Translations under genes and position numbers: made by a program
Source of the DNA: Larus michahellis
Taxonomy: Eukaryota > Chordata > Aves > Charadriiformes > Laridae
DNA length: 64,000 nucleotides
Assembly: GCF_964199755.1 (NCBI RefSeq)
Contig: NC_133904.1
Span: 558,001-622,000, forward strand
Reading direction: 5' to 3'
Notes under the pieces: generated by a model
Databases searched by the model: none
Told to the model about the DNA's origin: nothing
What the model saw: only the letters and a program-made list of their open reading frames with translations
Shown: positions 47,562 to 58,964 of the stretch, one piece after another
Layout: each line of letters opens with the position of its first letter
Position numbering within the stretch: position 1 is the stretch's first letter

Positions 47562-50500
47562 AGCTCTCGGGGGCTGCCCCACGCGCTGCCCCGCAGACAA
47601 AGCCTGGCTCGTTTGTTCAGCTGCTTCCCTGTTCCTGCCGGTGTCACGTTCAACACCTCATCAAGTCTTTAATTGTTTGTTTACTCGTTCTTCGCTGGAA
47701 AGATGCAATATTAGTTTAATTAGAGAACAGAAAGTAGGAGGCTCCTCCTTTGGAGGCGCAGGTTCGGGGAAGGGTTTAACGCTGGGTTTATTCCCTGTGC
47801 TCCCGCCCGAGCTCAGTGCACGGGAGATGCTGGGGACCGGGATCCCTGGCTGTGAGTCAGGGCACCTGGGAGCATGGCTCCGTTTTACATTTCAGCTTGG
47901 GGAAAGTCGTTTTTTGTCCCCGTGGCAGCAGCTCGAGCCTTTCCCCTTTTTCCAGCGGGGTGTTGACTCTGAAGCCTAATAAGGGCAAATGTGCAGATCT
48001 GTTCTGTCTGCAGATGTCACTGTGCCATGTGCTCAGAGGGGTGAAAGGGCAGCGTTAGCCTCCATCTGCAGGATGGAAGAGCTGCCACATGTGCAACCCT
48101 GGGGAGATGGGGAATCCTGCCGGGAATGGCCTCCCACGCTGCCCGGAGCAGCGGCAGCCAGGCAGGCACAGAGGAGGCGCGCAGGCACCTTGAAGGCGTG
48201 CTTCCCTTGTGGGGTGTTTCCCTAGGGATGGGGGCTGCTCCCACAGGGATGTAGGGCGCTTTCCTGGGGATGCCCTGGGCACCGGTGCGGGGCTGGGGGT
48301 ACTGGGCACCCGTGGCCCATCCCAGCTCCTGCTCTGGCCGATGAGCAGCGACCGGCAGCGCTGCCAGCTGCAGCGTGGCAACTGCCAGTCAGACGCGGAG
48401 TAATAAAGTCAGGCTCAGGGTGAGCGGGGATGTTTGTACCTGAAAATGCTTTGTGCCTGTAGGGACGGGAATGTTTTTAAAAGTCTGCAGCCGTGATTTT
48501 CAGGGGCGGTTTCAGTGGCGTTGTGCCTGTCATGCAGTGAATACTGTATGTAACAGCACGGACCCCCGGCCTGTGAAGCACGGGATCACACAAATCTATA
48601 AAATACATCTTAGCTGTAACACATTCAGAGAGGCTTGTAAAACACTCCAGTTTGTCTCAGAAATGCCTAAAAATAACTTTGGGTTACCAAACCACTGCTG
48701 TATCTGCAGTAAGCGAGCCTTCCCGCGGCAGCTCGGGAAGCCCAGCGTGGTGCTGCTCTTGGCACAAACGGCCAGCGGCGGCAGAGCCCCATCCCCACGG
48801 CAGCTCCCGGCACGCGGGGCTGGCAGCGGACGGGTGTGTGGCAGCCCCGGCCCCCGTGCGGGACGTGGCTGCGCGCTCCCCCGGCAGCTCTCCATGGAGA
48901 TATTAATCGCGTTACGTGATCACACACGCTGAACGCGGGGCCCAGCTGCGAGCCATGTATGTCCTCCTCCAGCCCCGGGGCCAGTGGCTCGGGGTGCCAC
49001 AGCGGGGTGCTCGGTGCCTCTCCCCCCTGCCTGACCCTGCCATGGGACAGGGACAATTTCTGTCTGTGCCTGGGTACCTGGCGCTCTTGCTGGGCTGGGC
49101 AGACGCCACATCACTGTCCCAGCGGAGCGAGGTGGCACTGGGGATGGCTGAGGCCGGCTGGGACACACAGAGACGCCCTCCCCCCTCGACCCACGGCACC
49201 GCGGGGCGGCGGGATGCACACCAGGATGCACACCGGGCTGGTGTCCCCAGGGGACAGGACAGGAGCTGCCCATGGGGCCAGGGCTGCCGGGAGATGCGCT
49301 GCCGGCCTCGAAGCATCAGGCGGGGGGCGTCCTCCCAGCGCCATGGCGGCCCCAGCGAGCACGGTGGGCATTGTGTCACCCGGTCACGCTTCAGCTGGGA
49401 CCACACTGGGCCACTCGTGGTTACCCAGAAGAGACTGCAGCTTTCTGGAGCAGCAACATGATCTGTGGAGAAAGCAAATCCAGGAGCTCTTGGGCTGGGG
49501 GACCAACCACTGCACCCCCCGGCACAGCCCCTGCTCTCCCAGTCTGTCCCAGCGGCAGCGCGGCCGCAATCCCTGCTCCCAGAGCTCCTGCCGGGCCAGT
49601 TGGGCAGCCTCCCCCGCAGAATGTCGGCCTGTCGTTTCCAGGATCTGCCATTATCCCGCTGGTGGCTTCATCTGCTGGAGGGGCCGTGGGGGTTTGGTGG
49701 CCTCAGAGCCCCCCCCCCACAAATGCAGGGCTCCGATACCTAAAATGCTGCTGTGCCTCACGCTGCTCCGCGCCCCTTCCAGGACGGGAAGGACGCCAGT
49801 GAGCCACGACTCGATGAAATGTGGGAAGACAACTCTTTTTCCACCCCCTGTATCCCAGGTGAAGAAGCTGGCAGGCAAGCGCTGCGTGGCGAGGAGCGCG
49901 GAGCCGAGCCAGCAGCCCTCTCTGTGGGCTCAGGAGTGAGCGAGAGCTGCTGGCATAAATTACCACCTTGTCATCCCCGGCGCTGAGCTTCCCAGAGAAC
50001 AGCTTAGCGGTTCAAAGGGCTGCTGAAATAATTTTGCACAGCATAATAACAGTCCTTAAGCTTTCCATTTAAAAAATGTCAACAAATACATGATTTCTGC
50101 AGCATGGCTGGCTCGCTGGCACCCGGGGGTCAGGCGCAGCCAGCCCCTTCCTGACACCCAGCGCGGAGAGTTTAGTTCTAAGTGACAAATTAGCCTAATG
50201 AACTCGCAGCATCTTCGTGCTGCTGGGAAGCCCTGATTTATACACCCCTCTCCCCCCACAGCGCTCCAGGCGAACGTCACTCCTCCGCCTGCTCAGCGCC
50301 AGCGCCGCTGGCCGGGAGCTGGCGGGGAAGCGGGTCGCGATGAGAAGGGACCTCCATGCCGGTGGCGGGGCCAGTGGCGCTCACGCTGCCCAGCGCGGCC
50401 GCTGCCCGGCGAGGACGCAGCCCAGGAACCCCGGCCCGTGCTCCTCACCCTGCCCGGGCTGTGCCAAGGATTTTTATTTTAGCCACGGGACGGGAGAACG

Positions 50501-53500
50501 CTTTGCGGGGGGGACGCAGCTCCTCCGGCCCGGCGTGGCACGGCACCTCTTGGCGCATCCTTGGGTTGCCTCCTCTGACACGCTATTTCGGACTCCGGGC
50601 CGATGAAAGCCCCTCGCTCTCGGAGCCATGCACACACGAAGCCCGTTTTCCGCACGTGTCACCAAGCGGGTCCCAAGATGATGGTGCCGCCCCAGGCACC
50701 GGGAGCCATCACGTGTGTGGGCAGGAGGGACGTCCCTGGTTGGTGGTGGGGGAGAAGCAGGCGCGTAGCCAGGGAAGGCGCTGCAGCCTGTCCCCTCCCC
50801 AGGAGTGGCTGGAGCAGGGCTCGGGGGACGGTGGGGCTGGGACAGGGCTCCGTCCCCCACCGGTGCCGCAGGCTCCAGCCCCACGGCTCAGCAGGCGTTT
50901 CTGCTCCCGCCGCCAGTCAGCCACGGGGTGCGTGGGGCACCTCGTCCCTCCTGGTGCCCAGCACCTTCCCAGGGTGACAGCGTGGTGTCCCCCAAGGCAG
51001 AGGAGCCACCCCGCTGCCAGGATGCTGCGCGCCATGCTTTACTCCGACGCGAGAGGGCCCGGGCTGGCAGGATTCGGGCAGGGAGAGCTCCAGCATCACT
51101 GGCTCAGCTCGGGGGGGGAAACACGGAGGCAGAACCTGGGAAGAGGAGGAAGGGGTGACGGCTGAAGGCTCTGGGATCACAGATCTCCTGAGCCCATTTC
51201 CCTCCTCTCCCCGCTCCCTCAGGCAACTGGGACCAGTGGGGCTCAGTCTGGGAGAGGGGTCTCTGCTCCCCGGTGAGCCCCATGCGCCACCGACACCCGC
51301 ACCGTGCCCTGGCCAGGGCTGCCTATGGGTTTGTGCCATCTCCCTCCTGTCCCCGTCCCTGTCCCTGTCCCTCTCCTGCCTGGCCGGCACAAAGCACTGA
51401 TACATCCTCCACCACCATCCCTGAGCTCACGCTCCAAGAGGGCAACGATTTCCCAACCCCTCACGGGCTCCTTCAGCTGTGGAGCCAATGGGCGGCTTCT
51501 ACCAGCGTTTAAATTCTGCAAACTCTAAAAGTGCTCAGGAGCAGTGAGGGAAACGACCCCGCTGTGTCGGGATTGCCCCCCTGGCACGCTGCTCGTTAGC
51601 GCGGCGCGGCACAGCCCTGGCGTAATGGGCCCTTTGCGGCCACTGAGCTCACGTTGGGCTGCAAACGCCTGTAAAGCCAAACTGCTTCTGCCTGGGGTTC
51701 CCGCATCCAGGAGCAACGGGCTATTCCTCTCCGGAGCTCTGTTCTGGGCACTCACGGCTCCGCAGCTTCGCACGGAGACGTTATTTGCATTTTTACGTAA
51801 TATTACGAGTTGCCTTGCAAAAGGGGGAGGAGGCTGCTGCCAGCTCCAAGGGGCTTGTGGAGAACCTCTCTCCAGGGCGCGTGTGCTGGGCTCACCAGCC
51901 ATCGAACTAGCGAAATTCGAAACAGATGAAGTGCCTGGCAGGTTTCCAGAACCATTTGCTTGTGAAACCAGTTACTACTGAGGGATTTATAACATGGCTG
52001 GAGAAGACGCTTTTCCCACGTCAACCTCTCAGCAAATCCGCATTCGTCCTATTGCTTATCCCCAGGCGTGGGGCATATTATGGACTGAAGATGAGCACGG
52101 GGCAGTGCCCCTGTCCCGGAGCCTGGCCAGCGGCCACCGCCTGGAGAAGCCAAACGTGGCAGTGCCGTGGGTTACACAGCAACCGCGGTGCCAGAGCAGG
52201 AGGGAAACGCGTGTGCGAGGAGGAGGAGCAGCAGCACCGAGCTCTGTCACGCCGACGCTTCAGTTCGGTGCTCCCACAAGTGCTCCCCACCGGCCCCTCT
52301 GGGGGGAAGCTGCCGGTCTCTGCGGAGCGATGCCAAGGAAGCCACAGCGGCCCATCCTTACGTCTGCAAGCCCGGGGGAGCCGTGCCGGAGAGCCCCACA
52401 CGCAGTGTGCCGCCAGCCCGCCGACACCCGGCGCCCCGTGGCATCCTGCACCGCAGGGACCCGGCTGCTGCTCTTCCCTCTGCGGAGGCAGGAGCTGCGG
52501 GTCGCCGGGAACGCTGTGGTGCTGCCGCACCCGGGCCGTGGGTCTGGGCTCCTGCTCTTCTCCTTCCCAGCCTCAAATCATGTTCTTGTGAGGGTCTGCA
52601 GGGGCACCGAGCGCGGAGGACCCGCGGAGGACCCACAGTGGCCCCAGGCTCCTCAGCACCCACCTGCTCGGGCAGGGCAGGGCAGGGTGGCCCTCGGCAC
52701 CCGGGCTTTGCTCCTAGCATCCGAGGGAACGGCAGCGACCCACAGCAGCTCAGCTGGTGCACCGGGACGTGCGCCGGGGCTGCGCTGGGCAGGCAGCGAG
52801 GGCTGAAGGCAGGTGGGCAGAGCAGCGCTGCCCCGGCTCGCGGGGCTGCGGGACACAGTGTGCGCTCACAGAGTGTCCCCAGGAGCCAGGTTTTACCTCC
52901 CCGCTGGAGACCCCTCTGTCAGGGAGGGTTAAACGTGTGACGGTGGCGATGGGAACCTGCTCTGCCCACACGGAACGCTGCTTGGGGCCAATTAGCAGAG
53001 AATTGTCTGTGCCATAAAGTGCTGAGTGAAAGCGTGCTGGTGCCGGGGCATCGCAGAGGGCATCGCTTGCCAGGCGGTGGCACTGACATTTCCTGTGACC
53101 AAAACAGACACCCGCTTGTGCTTTGGCAATCTCTGCCCTGTCCTGCCGGCGCCCTGGCAATATCTCTGGGCACACAAAGGAGAGCGCGCTGGAGCGCTGC
53201 CGGGGAACTGGATAAAGATCAAGGGCGCACTTGAGAGCAGCTCTAAACGGGGGTGCCGCTCGAATCAGGTTGCTCTGTCCTGCCCACGGATGATCTGGTA
53301 CAACATCGACGCTGCCAGGGCGCCGTGGAAGGAAATGCGAAGTTCCCATTCCTGCTCCTTCAAAGTTTGCTGCTAGGAATGGAAAAACTTGGCTTTTGAG
53401 CTAGAGCCTGGTGGGTTTCGTCTCCTGCCGGTGGAGCCGAGCCCTCGCACCCGCAGGGCTGCTCCGATCCCCGCGGTCCCCGCTCAGCCCAGCCCGGGCG

Positions 53501-56500
53501 CAGGCACGGCCGCAGGGTCTGACAAACCTCCTGCACCCGTGCCGGGAGCACCGGCACTGCCGGCATCTGCTGCAGCGGAACCTTCACCACAGCCTGGACT
53601 TGCTCAACCAAGGACGGGACTTCCAAGCTTGCTGGTGTGATTTGGGAGCCCGTAGACCTGACTTTGACTACGGCTTGTGCCGATTCCTTTCGGAAAGCCC
53701 AGTTCCGGCAGAGTCCAAGGCACTTTGTGTCCCTCACAGCAGCGGGAAGCACGCGGTGCGCCTACGACATGGAGAAGAGGAGCTCTCGGGGGGCATGAAA
53801 TGAGTATCCGTGCTCAGCACTGAAAGTAAGTGTGTGCCCAGCTGTCAGCAGCCCGGAACGACGCTGTGTCCTGGGAAAACACCTGCTAATGACACAAACG
53901 TCAGCACCTGCCCTGGCGATGCCTCACCCCTGGGCTGGTGCCTCCGAGCCTGAGTGGATAAAACCCCCCATTTTACTGCAAGTGAAGGAAGCAGCTCCCC
54001 GTGGGCGGCAGCCGAGCCTGGCCGTTACGGGAGAGTCCGCGCTGGGGGAGCCGCGATAAATACCAGCGCCCACATTACCCGGCAGCATGTGGGGAGCCGG
54101 GAAGGCTGTGGGCTTGGGTTTTTTTTTGCTGTGCATGTGTTTAGCGTCAGCATCCTCAGGCAGCGAGATGCGCTCGGCAGCCCGAGGGCCCAGCGGGCAT
54201 CCGAAATCCCAGGGGAAAGGAGGCACGGATGCAACAGGCAGCAAGTGTGACCATCACAGGAGCTGTGTGACACCCCGGGGAGCGGGGCTGTGCTCCCAGA
54301 GCACCGCTGCAGGGGCGGGCTCTTCCCAAAGGCATTGCGCCCGTCCCCCCGCCGGAGCTGGGTGTACGCAGCAGCCAACTCTTCCTTCCATCCAGGCTTG
54401 AGAGAGGGAGGAGACCGCACAGAACTGAACCGCTGAGGGGGCTGCTGCGTATAAAAGAGCCTGCCGCCCGCCGAGCCGATGGCTAATGCGAGAGGTTGGA
54501 GCATGGGCTGAGAGCAGCGGGGGCCGTGTTTTCCACAGCCGATTATTTTGCCATGGAAATCACAGGGTGCGTTTCACGAGGAGTCAGTGCACAGCAACAG
54601 GCTTTACACCTGCCTGGACAACAGCGGCAGGACGCGGGGACGGGTGAATCCCAGCGCTGCCGTGCTGAATCCGCGGGCAGCCTGACGGACACCCGTCCTG
54701 CGCCCAGACACCCATCCTGCGCCAACAGACCCGTCCTGCGCCCCGACACCCGTCCTGCGCTGCAGCGGCGGGTCAGGGCTGAGCCCACGGCTGCACATGC
54801 AGACCCCCACCGAGCCCCTCGTGAGCCACCCCTGGGTGATGCTGCAGTACCTGCTCCTGCTGCGCGCAATTCTGCTCGGGCTCCAGCCTCGGCTGCGTGC
54901 GGGATGCCCTCAGGAGCTGCTTCCATGTTTGTTAAACACTTAAATGAAGGGAGAAGTAGCCACCGCAGCTAAAATACTTGGAAACCCTGGGAAATCTTTA
55001 GTCTGGACAAACTCGCTGTCTCAGGGCAGCCAGCAGCGGCGGGTCCGGCTCCTCTGTGCAGTGGCACTCGGGAGAAGTGACGAAGGCTTCACCTCCGCTT
55101 TCCCAGAGCAGAAGGGTCATCATGCTACAAATGCCTTAGAATCGATCAAAGCAAACATCACATGCAAAAAACAAACCTCCCTTTGTTTTAGAAGTCAAAG
55201 TTTCCATATTTGCTGGAGCCTTGCAAGCTGTCGGCTGTTTTCTCCATTACCCTCCATACGGTCTAAGGGGAGCCCGAGCTAAACCAACGCTTATCTGGGG
55301 ACCAGAGTCCAGCCCGTCTGGAACCGACTCCACCACAGCCAAATGCCGCTCATCCCGGTGCCGTCCGTGCTGCTGTCCTCACGGCAGCCTGCTCACGCCA
55401 GCGAGGCAGCGGCGGGCAGCGGCGACCCTCGCGCCACGGGCACACCGTGTCCCTGGGCACGGCCCCACGGCCAACGGGGGGCTCAGCTGCTCCCGGGGCA
55501 TGAGGCGGCTTTTCCTCTCCTGCTCCGCTCTGCTCTCCAGGTCTGCTGGACGGGGAGCAGGCTGCACGGGGAGAGGAGCCGGCCCCGGAGCATCAGCTGC
55601 CTGCCATGCAGTGCTGGGCCCTCCTGACCGGGGGGCTGGCAGGGACACCCAGCTCCGCACCCTGCCCCGCTGCCCAGGCCTTTTCGCAGGGGATATTTTT
55701 CCTTTCCATCGCTTTCACCCAGTATAGGAATTACTGGCAGCGCTAGCTTCCAAGTTATTAGTTGATCCAAGATTTTGCAGGCTTCCATGAAGGATCTTTC
55801 CTTGTGCAACCGCCCCATTTGACAGGCAGCAGGTCCTGCCTGACCGTCCCAGCGCAAAAGCAGGAGCTGCAGGAGGACGCTCGGCCCCGCAGCCATGGCC
55901 ATCGGTGCCCAGCTCTGCCTGATGGCTCCGGATAATCCGCAGAGAGATGGAGGGGACGGAGGAGGTCTCAGCTTCTTCTCCGGGGGTTATTCTTTATCGG
56001 CGCTCGGCGGGCAGGACGGGCCGGGTGTGGGGAGCATGCATGCTTCGGCCCATCTTTCACCCCAAGCAGAGGCTGCAGGGGGCGAAGCGGGATGTGGGAC
56101 CTCACTAATCAGGCTGAAGGAATGGGAAAGGGACGAGCCCAAGCCGAGGAGGAGAGAGCGCCATGCCAGCAGGGGAAGTCCTAAAGCCAAATACCTGCTT
56201 GCAATTTGGGTAACAGCAGGCGCATTCAGCCGGGGGGGCAGCAGCCTGTCTGCCAGCTGCAGGGGCAGGCGGGCACGGGGGGCAGAGGGCAGCGTGCGGC
56301 TCCACATCCCACTCCCCCGGCCAGGACCACTCTGCCCCTGCCTGGCACCCAGCCGGTGCTCGGGCCGTGTCCCTCGGGGCAGTGACGGGCACACGTCCCA
56401 GTCCCAGCGAGCACCCGGGCCGAGCAGCTCCATCCCGGAGATGCCAGCACCCTTCCCAATTCCAGCCCGATCCCTCCTGTTGCCATGGCAACCCATGACC

Positions 56501-57225
56501 TCACCAAATTCCTTGGAGATCTGCCAGCATTTCCAGCGGAAACAAAGCTAATTAACACGGTTTTCCTGATGCCCTCCCTGTCTGCAGGGGCTGGGTCAGG
56601 CTTGGGGCAGGGGTTGGGGCTGGTTCCTCTGCCACCGTGGGCAGGCAGCTGCCGGTGGGCAGCAGGGCTCGTGCGCCGCCTCGCAGCCAAACCAGGTCTC
56701 AGGCGTGCCCATCGCCGCGGCATCTGACCCACGCAGTGCTCCTGGCTGCGGGGACCCCCTGGGGTGTGGGGAGCACCCGGGGCCCTCCCTGCCCTGCACA
56801 GGCTCCAGCTGCGGCCAGTGCCCAGTTTTCCCAGTTTTGCCCTGCTCGGCATAGCACACAATGCCAGGATGGAGGAGAGGGATTGAAGAGTGAGACGAAG
56901 AGAAATAAAAGGAGAAACTGGGTCCTCCTCTCTCCCACACGTGACATCTGTGAGTGGCTCCACAGTTACTGGGGTGTCCTCATGAGAGGTGGAGGGTGGG
57001 ACGGCAGAGGACGGCCTCGAGGGGTGCCCATACTTCTGCATGCGGAGGGAGCACCCGGCCCGAGGGACGGCAGCGTTGGGGATCGCAGTGTGCAGGGCCT
57101 GGGTCAGCGCCACGGGCTGCGCGTGGGACTCGCCAAGGGCAAGGCCACGCGTGGGGACGTCCCACGGTCAGCAACAAGCGCAGGGGTGGACACAGGGGGT
57201 TTGTAGCAAGCCAGGGCTTGTGCCA
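47562..57225. other. Intergenic DNA upstream of RASGRF1, no gene seen
   Basis: GC-rich intergenic sequence with AT-richer patches near 47640-47735, 48395-48720, 50020-50230, 54925-55230 and 55680-55780 that could be conserved elements, and a short repeat at 54688. Frames up to 326 aa (48959-49939 plus) are biased and without domains. No second gene is visible, although this DNA is close to the RASGRF1 promoter. Confidence 0.5.
54688..54761. repeat. About 19-bp tandem repeat, 4 copies
   Basis: Units of the GACACCCGTCCTGCGCCCA type with small length changes. Confidence 0.85.
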
Positions 57226-58200
57226 GCCCGGGGCTGGTCTCAGACTGGGGGTCCCTGCTTGGCCTGGGGGTCACCCAGGAGTCCTGCTCTGCCTGGGGGT
57301 GCCATTTGTCCTAAGGTCCTTTCTGGCTTGAGGGTCCCTTTCGGCTCGGGGTCCCCACTTCACCCAAGGGCTCCCATCTGGTCTGGGGGTCCCACTTGGC
57401 ACAGGGCTCCCACTGTGCCCAGGGATCCTGCCTGCCCTGGGGTTCCCATCCATCCCAGTGGTTCCTTTTGGTTCGGGGCTCCAGCTGTGGGCAGGGGTCC
57501 GTTCCAGCCTGGAGACCCCGTGTGCCCGGAGGTGCCTCTTGGCTGGAGGCTCCAGCTGCGCGCAGGTTCCATCCCTGCCCGGTGGTCCCGTGTGTGCCTC
57601 TCAGCTCGGGGCTCCAGCTGCGGGCAGGGGTCTGTCCCTGCCTTGGGGTGCCATATGCCCATGTGTGCCTCTTGGCTGGGGGCTCCAGCTGTGGGCAGGG
57701 GTCCGGCCCAGGGGTTCCATGTTCTTGGGGGTGCCTCTCAACTTGGGGCTCCAGCTGTGGGCAGGGGTCTGCCCCTTCCCGGGAGTCCTGTGCGTTTGGA
57801 AGTCCCGTGTGCCAGAGGGTGCCTCTTGGCTCGGGGTAGAGGTCTGTTCTGGCCTGGGGACCCCGTGTGCCCGGGGGTGCCTCTTGGCTGGAGGCTCCAG
57901 CTGCGCGCAGGGTCCATTCCTGCCCGGGGGTCCCGTGTGTGCCTCTCAGCTCGGGGCTCCAGCTGTGGGCAGGGGTCTGCCCCTTCCCCGGAGTGCTGTG
58001 CGTTTGGAAGTCCCGTGTGCCAGAAGGTGCCTCTTGGCTCGGGGTAGAGGTCCGTTCTGGCCTGGGGACCCCGTGTGCCCCTCTTGGCTGGAGGCTCCAG
58101 CTGCGCACAGGGGTCCGTCCCTGCCCGGGGGTCCCGTGTGTGCCCCTCAGCTCGGGGCTCCAGCTGCGGGCAGGGGTCTGTCCCTGCCCGGGGGTCCCGG
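57226..58200. repeat. Layered tandem repeat abutting the RASGRF1 promoter
   Basis: Imperfect repeats of phrases such as GGGGTCCCGTGTGTGCC, CTCTTGGCTGGAGGCTCC and GGCTCCAGCTGTGGGCAGG. The first part (57226-57460) consists of diverged units of roughly 27-30 bp. From 57470 the spacing of the GGCTCCAGCTG phrase is mostly about 60-75 bp, sometimes about 140-150 bp. A longer block is duplicated: the segment beginning TCGGGGTAGAGG at 57831 recurs at 58039, an offset of 208 bp. Both strands stay open over long distances (plus 56989-58047; minus 57738-59291), which reflects the repeat composition and not a gene. Confidence 0.8.
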
Positions 58201-58413
58201 TGCGGCGTCAGTGCCGGGACCCCCGGCGCGGTGTCCGTGCTGGCGGCGGGCGGGGCGGGCGCCCCGGCATCCCGCGGCCCGGGGGGCGGCCCCGGGGAGC
58301 GCGGCGCGGCCGCCCCCGCAGCCGGCGGCGGGGCAGGGCCAGCCCCGCACGGCGCGGCGCGGCGCGGCTCGGGCCGGCGCTGACGGGCTCCCGGTGCCGC
58401 CGCCGGCTCCGGC

Positions 58414-58423
58414 GTCACATGAC
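58414..58423 (+). promoter_or_regulatory. E-box / MITF-TFE type motif in RASGRF1 promoter
   Basis: GTCACATGAC contains TCACATGA, the extended E-box preferred by MITF/TFE-family bHLH-zip factors, and a partial CRE half-site (CGTCA). It sits 260 nt upstream of the start codon in the CpG island. A single short motif is weak evidence of function. Confidence 0.3.
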
Positions 58424-58541
58424 TCGCCCCGTCTGCGGGAGACGCGGCTCCGGGACGCGGCGCTCCCCCGGCAGAGCCGCCGCCGCCGGCGCCGCGGGAG
58501 GCGAGCGCTGCGCGGGCAGGGCGGTGGGGCTCGGCCGCGCC

Positions 58542-58592
58542 ATGAGCCGCCGCGGCGGCCGCCGGCTCCCCGGGGGCAGCGGGCGCCGCTGA
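58542..58592 (+). promoter_or_regulatory. Upstream ORF 1 of RASGRF1 leader (16 codons)
   Basis: An ATG in the context GCGCC-ATG-A opens a 16-codon frame, MSRRGGRRLPGGSGRR, ending in TGA at 58590-58592. The peptide is Arg/Gly-rich, as expected from CpG-island sequence. It matters only if transcription starts upstream of 58542, which cannot be read from the sequence. If included, scanning ribosomes meet it 141 nt before the main ATG. Confidence 0.4.
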
Positions 58593-58660
58593 TGCGGGCG
58601 CGGGGGCTGCGGCTGCTCGCCAGGGACCCGCCCGCCGCCCGCCCGGCGGCGACCATGTGA
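58592..58660 (+). promoter_or_regulatory. Upstream ORF 2 of RASGRF1 leader (22 codons, TGATG overlap)
   Basis: The stop of upstream ORF 1 and the ATG of this ORF share one base (TGATG at 58590-58594). The frame encodes 22 residues, starting MRARGLRLLARD, and stops at TGA 58658-58660, only 22 nt before the RASGRF1 ATG. Its last sense codon is itself an ATG in good context (A at -3) followed directly by the stop, giving a start-stop element. It is out of frame with RASGRF1. Use depends on the unknown transcription start. Confidence 0.4.
58655..58660 (+). promoter_or_regulatory. Start-stop element (ATGTGA) 22 nt before RASGRF1 ATG
   Basis: GCGACC-ATG-TGA: an ATG with A at -3 directly followed by a stop. 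Such minimal upstream ORFs are known to stall or shunt ribosomes in some vertebrate mRNAs. It lies close enough to the main start that most plausible transcripts would contain it. Confidence 0.5.
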
Positions 58661-58682
58661 GGAGCTGGCGGTGCCCACCAAG

Positions 58683-58958
58683 ATGCAGAAGGGGATGCGG
58701 CTCAATGACGGGCACGTCACCTACCTGGGGCTGCTGGCGAAGAAGGACGGCGCCAGGAAGGGCTACCTGAGCAAGCGGAGCTCCGACAACACAAAATGGC
58801 ACACCAAGTGGTTCGCGCTGCTGCAGAACATGCTCTTCTACTTCGAGACCGACTCCAGCTCCCGGCCCTCGGGGCTCTACCTGCTCGAGGGCTGCGTCTG
58901 CGACCGGGCGCCCTCCCCCAAGCCCTCCCTCTCGGCCAAGGACTCCCTGGAGAAGCAG
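58683..58958 (+). CDS. RASGRF1: RASGRF1 first coding exon (residues 1-92)
   Basis: First coding exon of a Ras guanine-nucleotide releasing factor. RASGRF proteins are multidomain exchange factors (PH, coiled coil/IQ, DH, second PH, REM and CDC25 domains) that activate Ras and Rac, mainly in neurons, in response to calcium/calmodulin. Translation from the ATG at 58683 gives 92 residues beginning MQKGMRLNDGHV. The PH-domain start GYLSKRSSDNTKW is at about residues 27-39, followed by WFALLQN, YFETDSSSRPSGLYLLEG and CDRAPSPKP, ending LEKQ. From memory, human RASGRF1 has nearly the same residues and also breaks after EKQ at residue 92. RASGRF2 starts differently (MQKSVRYNEGH) and has extra residues before its equivalent break, so the paralogue call is RASGRF1. 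The frame extends upstream only from a GTG at 58671; the ATG has A at -3 and is the natural start. The open frame runs on to 59300, but that part is intron. Confidence 0.95.
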
Positions 58959-58964
58959 GTGGGC
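58959..58964 (+). other. RASGRF1: 5' splice site of RASGRF1 intron 1
   Basis: The exon ends in CAG and continues GTGGGC, a good vertebrate donor, directly after the codon for Gln92. Homology to the RASGRF1 N-terminus stops exactly here, and the downstream translation turns into low-complexity Gly/Arg/Pro sequence. Confidence 0.88.

Noticed and set aside
1..58200. ANKRD34C or another neighbouring gene expected by synteny
   Set aside because: No frame shows ankyrin-repeat sequence or any other recognisable protein; the gene must lie beyond the left edge if synteny holds.
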